Source of the DNA: Adiantum capillus-veneris
Lineage: Eukaryota > Streptophyta > Polypodiopsida > Polypodiales > Pteridaceae
Direction: 5' to 3'
Assembly: GCA_014529385.2 (NCBI GenBank)
Contig: CM043952.1
Span: 57,954,119-58,018,118, forward strand
Length of the DNA: 64,000 nt
Shown: one piece after another, positions 36,909 through 46,442 of the stretch
Position numbering within the stretch: position 1 is the stretch's first letter
How the letters are laid out: each line of letters opens with the position of its first letter
Notes under the pieces: generated by a model
What the model was told of the DNA's origin: nothing
The model's database searches: none
Seen by the model: only the letters and a program-made list of their open reading frames with translations
Program-made: the position numbers and the translations under genes

Positions 36909-37079
36909 TACCTTGATGGTCGGAAAACATTGTGTCATTGATGACAATGGCTCAAATGGATTCACAAATACCACTTCCTATCACGATTGGATTAATCAAG
37001 CAATTGGCTATGTATCAATTACTAGCTACTAGGCTATACAAAATAAATCGAGAAGGGATATTGATCTTATGCATTAATC

Positions 37080-38540
37080 CTAAAGAAAAATAACAGTACC
37101 TAAGTCAAGCACATGTTACCATAGTAGGACTTCCCTTTGCGAAAGACCAAACTATGCAACGAATCTTGAGACTTGGAGTATTCTGGCCGACTATGAGGAG
37201 AGATGTTCGCTCTTTTGTAAAGGATTGCCCTCAATGCAAAAAAAAACACCCATACCTCATGTAACATTGTTTCAAATGTCACGTGTTCCTAAGTGGAGTA
37301 ACTATATGGTTACTTACTTATCGAGCCGAACATTTCCTGTGGATATGAGTAAACACCGTCAAAGAGCAATTGAAATAGAAGCAAGAGACTATGCTCTTAT
37401 TGGGAACCAATCGTATTGGAGAGGTAAATATCAACACTTGCATCTTTGTGCAAATGAAAACGAGTATATTCCGAATATAGAACAAGCACATGCTGGATTA
37501 GCTGGAGATCACTTTTCTAGTGAGACCACTGCAAGAGTGATCTTGATGGCAGGCATATGGTGGCCAACACATTTTGGAGATTCCAAAGAATATGTTCAAA
37601 GGTGTGATGCTTGTCAACGAGCAAAAATGCCAACACGATTAGATAAAATGGGCTCAAGACCAATGATGGGGGCTAGAGCTTTCCCAAAATGGGGTATAGA
37701 TTTTGTTGGACCAACACAGCCACCTGCTTATAGAACCCAAGATCAGTATATCATTGTAGCTATGTACTATTTGGCCAAGTGGGCTGAGGCTAAAGCAACT
37801 CAAAAGAATGATGCCAGAACCACTACTGCATTCTTATATAAGTATGTATTCACAAGATATGGAGTGCCAATATAAATTGTCAGTGATCGGGGAACTCATT
37901 TCCTCAATGAGGTAATCGAGTATTTGCTTAATGAGTTTATGGTCATCCATAACAAATCATCTCCCTATCACCCACAAGCAAACGAACAAGCTGAGCATAC
38001 GAATAAATTTTTTAGCTCGGTGGTGACTAAGGTAGTTAGTTCAGGAAGGACAGACTGGGAAATGAATCTCCATGCTGCTCTATGGGCTTATCGAGTTTCA
38101 TTCAAAACAACTTTAAATGCTACAACCTTTAACCTTGTTTATGGTCTTGCTGCAATACTTCCAATAGAACTTCTATTACCAACATTAAGGGTAGCATAGA
38201 ATCTTGAGTGGACTGGACATGAATTGTCAGAAAGACTTGAAGATTTGGAAAAACTAGATGAGCAAAGACTAACTGTTGTAGCTCACATCTATGCACAAAA
38301 GCAAAAACAAAAACAGTTTCTTGATTCCCACTTAATCACAAAAATCTTCAAGAAAGGGAACTTAGTTTTAGTCTATTCCCTTAAGAAACACATTCCCAAT
38401 TTTAAGAAAAAGGAAAACGGACCGTTTATCATTGAAGATGTATCTCCAAGTGGAGCAATAAAATTGTTCACCCTAGATGGTGAACCAATGGCTAATTGGA
38501 TTAGTGGATGTCGTTTAAAGAAATACAATTTGCCACTAAC
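37080..38540 (+). pseudogene. Element B integrase with two H2C2 modules, catalytic Asp lost
   Basis: The first module (about 37100-37245) has SQAHVTIVGLPF, where the second His is Phe, then GVFWPTMRRDV and KDCPQCKK. A linker with KWSNYMVTYLSSRTFP follows. The second, complete module (37465-37640) has EQAHAGLAGDHF, GIWWPT and RCDACQRAK. The core follows, with KWGIDFVGP. The first catalytic Asp (VATDY in element A) is Tyr here (codon 37765-37767); Asp of VSDRGTHF and Glu of EQAEHTNK are kept. A stop sits after YGVPI at 37873-37875. The C-terminal end (NGPFIIEDVSPSGAIKL, WISGCRLKKYNLPL) closes the domain. This copy is inactive. Confidence 0.9.
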
Positions 38541-39818
38541 CAAAGAAAGATCAAACGACAACAGGTTATTGATGAAGCCCAAGAGGAAGCTCGGCTTCAG
38601 GTACTCAAGCGGAAAGCTGCTCTCAAGAATCAACAGATACCGATTCCCATCAGCACTCTGGAAATAGATGATCGACAATGGGAATTACCTAAAGACGCAG
38701 TTTCAACAGATGATGACTGGTTAGATGGAATGGACCTGCGCATCAAATTACAGCTCAACAATCATAGCACCAATGCTTTGGTTGACACATGAGCTAGAGT
38801 AAATGCAGTCACTTATTCCACATACAAGAAGGCAACAAGTTAAGTATTGACCGCAGGAATAGCGACAATCAAAGGATGCACCAAGAACGCAACCCCAACA
38901 TTGGGAGTAGTCAACTTGAATGTTATAGTACATGGATGTTCATGTCTTCATCAGTCCCGGGGAGGTCACCTAATAAAAATGTAACCTATCACGTGAGTTC
39001 AATAGAAGGGTATTTAAAGTTCTTGAAACTTATAGAAATATATATACAGAAGCGCATTATGTTTTCAATTTTGAAAAAAACTTATAGATTTTAAAAGAAA
39101 AGGGTACATTATATTTTTAACAAAATTCACAGATAAGGGGTTTTACAAACATGTCTTGAACGCACGTGATATGGTAGTTTTACACATAGCAAACCCCCCG
39201 AGTCATCAGTTTGTATGCTTACCAAATGAACACATGAATGAGAGGATGATTCTTGGAATTCCCTGGATGCGAACATACAAAGTAGTACCAGATTGGGATA
39301 CAAATCAGCTAAAGCTATTACCTAAAGGAGGGCAACTCAATGTTCCAATTGCACCAAGCAAGGTGGAATGGAAAAGAAGCAATCAACAGACCAAACCACG
39401 AAGTAGTCAATCTTCTTCATCCCCTCGAAAATCAAATGCTACAAGTAGCATGCAAAGAGTCAAGAAAATTTGGGTACCAAAAGCAGAGCTTAAGGATAAA
39501 CTGATTCAGATATGGGTGCCTAAGACTTCACCGACAAAACAAAAAAAGGTTCCAAGGGTTAAGACACAGACACGAGCATTTCAGAGCAAGGAACCTAACA
39601 TGGAAATGGTTTGGAAGAAAAAGGAGCACTTATCTTCTCCACAAACCATAACACCAATCAAGCAATGGCGAGTTAAGTCTCAAAAGACTCCACCAAACCA
39701 TACAGCACCAAGCAGACCAAGCTACCAATGGCGAGAAAAAGCTCGACAACAAACAAAAGTGCTACTAACAGCTCAAGCAATCAGTGTGTTGAGGCATCTG
39801 GATGGTACAATTAAATAG
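38541..39818 (+). pseudogene. Element B second protease-like domain and basic tail
   Basis: After a Lys/Arg/Gln-rich helix the frame reads NALVDT followed by a stop (38790-38792) where DTG or DSG would continue, then ARVNAVTYSTYK. About 140 bases of unrelated AT-rich DNA (about 38980-39120) interrupt the middle. The second half has MNERMILGIPWMRTYKVVPD (near 39225-39285), the hydrophobic-ILG motif of retropepsins. A long basic tail follows (to 39818) with WVPK repeated twice (KIWVPKAEL and QIWVPKTSP). Element A has the same order. Because protease 1 is missing here, this was perhaps the only protease of this copy. Confidence 0.75.
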
Positions 39819-41557
39819 AGAACACACAAGCTACAAGATTTGCTCTTTGGAAGACATCAGCAGCAAACTTCGACATCGAAAATCCTTGAGTTAATTACTT
39901 AAGACCCAGTTCTTGCACAACATATTGGTTTGAATTGCATTGATCGATCCAACCATGGCTATGCATAGACACAATTGTTCAACCCATACACACAATCGTC
40001 CCGAAGTACGCCATCTAAAAGGGGTGGAAGGGCACTAAGTGCTAAGTAATTAAGGGCAATGCTTGAAGAGGGAGGAAAAAGTTTGATGCTAACATGTGAT
40101 TTTTTGCAAAATTACCTAATAATGCCCTTATAATTCATCGTCAAGGGAAAATTCATTAATATCTTCCCGATGAGTGTAAATAGTGTATATACTATCAAAA
40201 AATCATAAAAAATAGTCCCTTTTTGGGTATTTTTCATCATTTTTATTGATAATGAGGCTTAAAAATAGAACAATCCAACAAAAAACAATAAAGCTATGTT
40301 TTTCAATGGATTTTCTTAATTATTGGATTTTCACTTTACTTTTTTAGAGCATTTTGCTATTTTCTTTGATTTTTCAAATAAATAGGTAAAAAATTAATAA
40401 TAAATAGCAGGGAAGAATGGAAGACATGATGGTAATCAGAAAGACAAGGTGGACAAGTACAAAAAATTTCAATGAAATCAGAAGATGAAAGTGGGAAGCC
40501 TAAATTAGGCGGCCAGGCCTACTTTTACAAAATTCTTGCAGAATGAGCTACAAGAATCCGATCAGGGAAATTTTTGAGTCGAACATAGATTTCACGGCCT
40601 AGTAGGACTAACGAGGAAATCTGGGAAAAATTGGTTGGGGAAGTCGGGGTATAGATATCCAAGGTAGGCTAAAACCACCTCATTTATACTTGCAGCCTTT
40701 GTAGAGAGAGATTTCTGCCTCTTTCGCGTGACTTATCTGGAGCCCAGGGAAGTCGGGGTATAGATATCCAAGTTAGGCTAAAACCACCTCATTTCCACTT
40801 GCAGCCTTTGTAGAGAGAGATTTCGGCCGCTTTCGTGCGACTTTTCTGGAGCCCACAGTTGACCATTTTCAGCGCCATCTCACACGAAGCATGAGGGGTA
40901 AGTTCTTTACACGTCAATGATCCATTTTGTACGGCCGATAGTAGTCTAGAGCCCTAGAAAAAACCCTAGAAATCGAGCAGTGCACGAAGACCTACGACCA
41001 AAAACTGACCATAGCGGTCTGCCAGCTCGATCAAATCGGATGGGATTTGAACCATAGCATGCCCTAACATAATAGAACCTTATTATATCATTAGTTGACC
41101 ATTCGGCAGGGGTCGAGGGAGTCCACAGTAGAAAAGCTAGGTTTTCGGCAAATGCCATAATTCCGACCCGACTCCACAGATGGATTTCTCATGAGGTCCA
41201 TATACAATGTATATGATTGGCTTGGTGAAATCCATCAAGGAGAGACCTCGAAAAGCAGAAAATGGCTCGAAGGTTACAAAGCATCAAATTTGACATACGG
41301 GGTCAATCTGACTCCAAATGAACCAGAATTGGACAGGTTTCTTCACGACTATGTTGCGAACAAGTCCAAAACCTCAACATTGACTGACCAACCCAACAAG
41401 CAGTGTAGTCACAAAAAACGGTGATTTTAGAGTCGACAAAGCATAAAGTAATGCCGGCATGACCAAACTTGACCAAATTCAATTTAGGACTTGTTTTAGG
41501 TGTATAGAATATGTTTAGGTCAAAATTTGTAAGTTTTGCAAAAAAATTGTCATTGTT
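39819..41557 (+). other. Element B spacer with a 109-bp tandem duplication
   Basis: No gene is visible between the pol tail and the palindrome array. A tandem duplication of 109 bp lies at 40639-40747 and 40748-40856 (GGAAGTCGGGGTATAGATAT at each start), with few differences, so it is fairly recent. Confidence 0.75.
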
Positions 41558-42191
41558 GTAAATAATCGTGATTATTTACTTTTGCATCATTTTTGCTTGG
41601 AAATTGTCCCATCACCTCAGTTATCATGTGTACACACCTATTACATGCCAAAAATCAAGTATGACCCAAAATGAGCACCCATTACTTGAAAAATTGTCAA
41701 AAAACGCAAAGAAGTCTTTGCAAGCCAATTTTTGGGTTATGGACATCATTTCTTAATCCAAATCACCTCATATCTCAGACCCAAGGTCTATACAATGCCT
41801 AGAACCAGTTTGTGCCAAAAAAATGTCAATTTTGGAAGAAAAGTTAATAATCGCAATTATTTACTTTTTGGTCAAAATTGGAGAGTTTTGATATTTTGCC
41901 ACCATACATCCAAAGTACATGATGTGTTAGGCCCACTATCCAATTTTGAACCAATTTGGAGCCCAAAATCTCAAATTTCCTTTATATCTACTGTTTCAGA
42001 GACCTAAAGTCGAAATCTGGTACCATTTTCACCCTATGCATCCAAACTAGCCCATATTCCACTCACAGCATGTATTTGGTATATACTTCAAGCCTATGAA
42101 GCGTGTATTTGGTATATACTTCAAGCCTATGAAGCCAAGTTTGCAAAAAGTTGAAAATTTTTCTCAGCTGTAAATAATCGTGATTATTTAC
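41558..42191 (+). repeat. Three-copy palindrome array, element B spacer
   Basis: Palindromes with half-site GTAAATAATC lie at 41558-41579, 41843-41864 (starts GTTAATAATC) and 42170-42191. Starts are 285 and 327 apart. The second gap contains a 33-bp tandem duplication (42071-42103, 42104-42136); without it the gap is 294, nearly the 292 seen in the leader. The last copy ends 180 bases before the 3' ORF ATG. Confidence 0.9.
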
Positions 42192-42324
42192 TTTGGTTAC
42201 AAATATTTGTTTTGACTTTACAGTTTTGTTCCTTGCATGCATCTATGCTTGTTCAAAAATTGATTTGAAGCAAATTGGACCAAAATTATCAACATTTCAC
42301 TCTAAAGGACATTTCAGAGAAAAT

Positions 42325-42370
42325 TTCGACAAATCTGCTAACTTTGCACTCTATTCACTGAACAGGAGCC
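42325..42370 (+). promoter_or_regulatory. Putative splice acceptor before the 3' ORF (element B)
   Basis: A branch-like TGCTAACT, a pyrimidine-rich stretch and AACAG (AG at 42364-42365) precede GAGCC and the ATG at 42371. The AG-to-ATG distance, five bases, equals that in element A. It may allow the 3' ORF to be read from a spliced RNA. Confidence 0.55.
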
Positions 42371-45300
42371 ATGCATGCAGCAGAGAGGGACAAGAAGAAG
42401 CTCGACCAAAAGGAAAAGCTACAGGAACTGCCCGCATATCAGTTGGATCCAGAATCAGTCAAAGCCGCCAAGGCAACTTATCTCTCCAAAGAACAGCTAG
42501 AAGAGCATCATACCACAGTCTTCACCGGCAGGTTCAAAAGTGAAGAGGGACATCAAGTGGAGTTGCAACTCTTACCGAAGGAAGTCTATGATGTAGCCGC
42601 AAATCCAGAGACCAAAGAGGCTAATTGCAGGCTGGGACTCGGGGATTTCTACAAACATGAGCCTTGTGGAGTGGATTTTTAGAAATCTTACGAGCTTTTA
42701 TCCACCATTAAAGAAGATGGAACTGCACAGATCACTGACCCCCAAGAAAACAAGGTTGAAGTGGTCATCACTAAAGATATAGTGGCAGAGGCACTTAGAC
42801 TGCCTACAGAAGGAATGACCATGAGAGCAAGAGACATAAAAACAGCAGGAACCTTTACCAAAGAGACCACCATGGCCACCTTTACCAATTTAATTCACAA
42901 ACAAGTGGAAGAGCCAGCTCGCTTGTACCACCAGCACTTCCATTTTTGGCAAAAAGGCCACCAAGGTACACTACGTCAAATCACGTAGTTGCCACCACAT
43001 TCACTCAAGTTCTCAAGTCAACAACCAAGCAACCAGTGGACCACGCCCAGTACGTCCTAACCACCTTGAAGGACACCAACAAAGAAGGCAAAATCACTTA
43101 CTTGGGTGCGCCAGAAGTCTTGACGAGAATAGCATACCATGCCATTGGCATGGCTGAAAATTTACCACCTACTCCTGATCAAAATACTTGGATATTGGCA
43201 GCACAACCCTCTCCAAGAGCTACAAGGTCAGGAAAGAGATCGTATAAATCCGATGAAGAATCAACTGCTGACAGCTCACTAAAAAGGCAGAGTAGCGAGA
43301 GCTTTGATAACGAGGAAAAGAGATCTCATAGAGAAGAAATGAAAAGAAAAGCTGTGGTCGCCCACCAAGAAGAGCCAACACAAAAACAAGCTCGCTTTGA
43401 AAGAGAGAAACATGCCTACCAAGAAGAGCCAACAAAAAAACAAGCTCGCTTTGAAAGAGAGAAACATTCCTACCAGTGCAATAGGCAAGCACAAGGGAAG
43501 GACCCAGAGAAATGGGTGCCTACTGGACTTAAAGGCCCAAGAATGAAGCATCACACAAGAAATGAGACTGAAGATCCGACAAAGAGTTTGGAGAAAATGT
43601 ACCAAGAAGCTGAATCCCTCAAGTTGAAGGAAGCAAAAGAAGCGGATAGAAAAGCCAAGGAGACAAAGGAACAGAGACAAACCGAGGAGACGGCTAGGGA
43701 AGAAGCACAAGAACAAGGTTAAGAGTATTCCAAACCCACCTCACCACCTACAGAACAACAGGACCATCCCATGCCAAGCCCACCACCATCACATGAGAAA
43801 GAGAAAACCAATGAATCTGAGTCCAACAAAGAAACATGATCTGCACAAGAGGCTGACCAGCACGAGAAGAAAAAATAGAAAGAAGCAGAGCCTGAACAAG
43901 AGGAAGCCACGAAGCTACTCAAAAGCCTGAAGAGAAAAAGGCAACTGAATCTGCACAAGAGGCTAATAAAGAAGCAGAGACAGAAAAAGAGGCGACCACT
44001 ACACAAGAGAAAGAACCCGAGCCAGAGAAGGAAGTGAGTCCGGCACCAGAAGAGACAACAAGATCTGGGCCAACATGCACCCTCTACTTCCACTTAGCGA
44101 GAAGCCACCGAGGCAACAAGGCCTCAGGATGACAAAGAAAAATACCAACCCTCTACCTGCACACAAGAAGAACCAGCAGCTACGCTACAGCAGAAAGACA
44201 CACATGAGGCTGTAGGCACATCTTAGCTAGCAAGAGAGGAGGATTGGCAGTCAAATGACGAGGTAATAGTACAAGTAAATGAATATGCAAGGCAGATGCA
44301 AGACATGACGGAGAGACTCCGTTCAGCAGCACTTAGCCGCAGTAACAAGCGTAAAGAGCTCGAGATGGTGATTGACGCTCTCCAAGGAGAGTTAAAAGAC
44401 AGGATGACTGTCATCACCGATCTTCAGAGGCAAGTGCAGGAGATGAAGGCAGAAGCTGAACAGCATCGGCTACTAGCTAGAGATAGACAACATAAGAAAA
44501 TGGAGGAGTTAGGTGATCTGCTCACCGAGTTATCCAATGTCTGCAAAGCAAAAGATGAGCAGCTGATAGAAGTTACAAATGAACTTCTTACGACATCCCT
44601 GTCAGCTCAAAAAATTCAAGTGCAATTGGATGTTGCAAATGCCTCTTTACAGTACTCTGAACAGCGAATCAATGATCAGGCAACCTTCTTACGGCAAATC
44701 AGAGAAAATCCAGCCGTGGCCTCGATCAAAGGGACTGATGAAGCGTACAAGGCACTAGAAAAGAAGAACAAAGATCTTGAGTTGGAATTAAAGCTGGAAC
44801 AATCACAACGTAGGGACTTGGCTTTGATGCGGGTCCAGAGAGAAGAAGAGCTCCTGAAAGAAATGGCAGAGCTCAAGAGAGTTAACCAACTCCTCAGAGA
44901 TGGAAAGCCAAAAACGCAGGATGAGACAGGCACTTCAGAGCTGCCACAGATAGATATACCCTCAGTCTCATTTGCTAAGTTTGAGACATAGTCCACAGTA
45001 GAGCCGAGTGATGAAGAGGATTTGCAGATTAAGATCATAGATGCAGACACGGTGCCAATGGTCCAGCTATCCAAAGCTAAGAGGACGCACTGAAAGAGAA
45101 GATCACCTAAGAAATAGATGAGCGGTGGAAAGCCGTAATGGATTGCATTAGGGAAAATTTGGACTCACAAAGGGGTCTTATAAGGAGTTTCACTTCCTCT
45201 CTCATGTCCAAAACGGTGCAGTAAAATTTTGCAAATCAACTCTAAACTTGACAGAGATTTGGCAGTTAGAATCTACTCTTCAAGCTCTTTCTATTGATAT

Positions 45301-45850
45301 ATAGCACTCCATGAGATTCCTCATATTTTAAAAGATTCTATTTTTTATTCTCTAGATTCTAGACGAAGTTGTCACATCACAAGAGAATAAAAATAGAATC
45401 TTTCAAAATATGAGGAATCTCATGGTGTGCTATATATCAATAGAAAGAGCTTGAAGAGTAGATTCTAACTGTCAAATCTCCATCAAGTTTAGAGTTGATT
45501 TGTAAAAATTTTACCGCATACCCGTTTTGGACATGAGAGAGGAAGTCAAACTCTTTATAAGGCCCCTTTGTGAGTCCAAATTTTCCCTAATGGGAGTTGA
45601 GAGTTCTACACGCTGTCAACATCACTCAACTCACTCCCAATCAGATCAATGCGCAATGGCATCAACAATCCCTGCCATACCCTCTCATCAAAGTGGAACT
45701 ACTACAAAAAATAGCATCCCTGACTTTCTTGTCACAACATATACACATACTCATCGCCAGAATGAACTACAATGTAAATTAGAGGAAGGGAAAGTGAGAG
45801 AAAGTCATACACACAAAATCATACGTGTCCTACAAAACAAACAATAGAGA
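42371..45850 (+). pseudogene. Element B extra 3' ORF: coiled-coil protein (copy 1, interrupted)
   Basis: The ATG at 42371 opens a frame with motifs shared with element A: LLPKEVYD, TIKEDGTAQ, VVITKDIVAEAL, then a second region (42946-43200), a region with a 54-bp tandem duplication (EEPTQKQARFEREKH, about 43366-43474), Glu/Lys/Gln-rich sequence, and a long coiled coil (44220-44940). The C-terminal part continues with DADTVPMVQLSKAK, is interrupted by a foldback element at 45149-45589, and resumes with HAVNITQLTPNQINAQWHQQ and SLPYPLIK before ending near 45780. Stops at 42680, 42986 and 43720 and a frameshift near 42960 break it. Function is unknown. Confidence 0.8.
45149..45589. mobile_element. 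Foldback (MITE-like) element with about 200-bp inverted arms
   Basis: The left arm starting GGGAAAATTTGGACTCACAA at 45151 is repeated in inverse at the right end, finishing GAGTCCAAATTTTCCC at 45587. Arms match over about 200 bases with few differences; the centre is about 25 bases near 45360. TA dinucleotides flank both ends (45149-45150, 45588-45589), as with Tc1/mariner-type (Stowaway) targets. It has no coding capacity and splits a conserved part of the 3' ORF. Confidence 0.85.
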
Positions 45851-45871
45851 GAATAGATAAAGGGACATTAC

Positions 45872-46440
45872 CTGAAGCATCTTGTGCTAATCATGGGACT
45901 TCAACCCATATAATTGAACGCTTCTACTTTTCTTCGCTTTTGTGAAAGCTCCCTTTAGCAACCTCACATATCCTGTTGGTGTGCAAAAATATGCAATGGT
46001 ATCCTTCACTTTGTCCAATTCTTCTTTGGATAGCATCCAAGGTGCTTTAGGAAACACAATTTTCCCATTGGAGCATGGTGTGAAGCAATAGAGATGGGGA
46101 GATGTTTCAAGACCCTCAAGTCCTCTCTTGCCCCCAATGAGTCCTTCTTGCTAATAATGTGATCCCACACGGCGTGGGCTACATTCTTGAATATGTACAT
46201 GGGATCCAAGAGGTGCTGTATTTTTAAGTCCTTCCAATATGAGAGCCTTAAAATTACAAAATACCTTGATATACCTTTTGGTGGAGTGCTCGGAGCCTGA
46301 TTGTTGTTGTAGTACTCTTCCCAAATGGTTTTCCAATTTGCCATTGTGAGCTTTAGATACATATTTCCATTTTTTGGAGACTTGTGCTTGTTTGGATAGA
46401 TTACCTTGCACAAGGCATCCGACCTCTCTATCACCAATGA
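45872..46440 (-). pseudogene. CACTA transposase, middle fragment
   Basis: The minus frame includes LKIQHLLDPMYIFKNVAHAV (family pattern: LKTQHCLDVMHIEKNV), GAREDLRVL, HAPMGKLCFLKHLGC and, after a frameshift near 46010, VKDTIAYFCTPTGYVRLLK and LYGLKSHD. The last is a hallmark of TNP2-like CACTA transposases just before the DUF4218 region. A stop replaces the next residue. The exon ends with CAG|GTAATG (donor at 45871-45870). The piece is the upstream neighbour, in protein order, of 30604-29625, so the two are probably halves of one gene. Confidence 0.78.
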
Positions 46441-46442
46441 TG

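Larger units (their letters stand above)
30688..45850 (+). mobile_element. Element B: second retrotransposon of the same lineage, 3' end lost
   Basis: It starts with a 583-bp LTR and a PBS, then a leader with palindromes, a gag remnant, RT, RNase H, integrase, second protease-like domain, tail, spacer with palindromes and the extra 3' ORF. Protein blocks align with element A throughout, but LTRs and palindromes differ, so it is another family of the same lineage. It lacks the capsid half of gag and protease 1. No 3' LTR was found before the CACTA piece at 45872, so the right end is deleted. The exact end between 45780 and 45870 is uncertain. It appears to be inserted in an intron of the CACTA gene. 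Confidence 0.87.
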
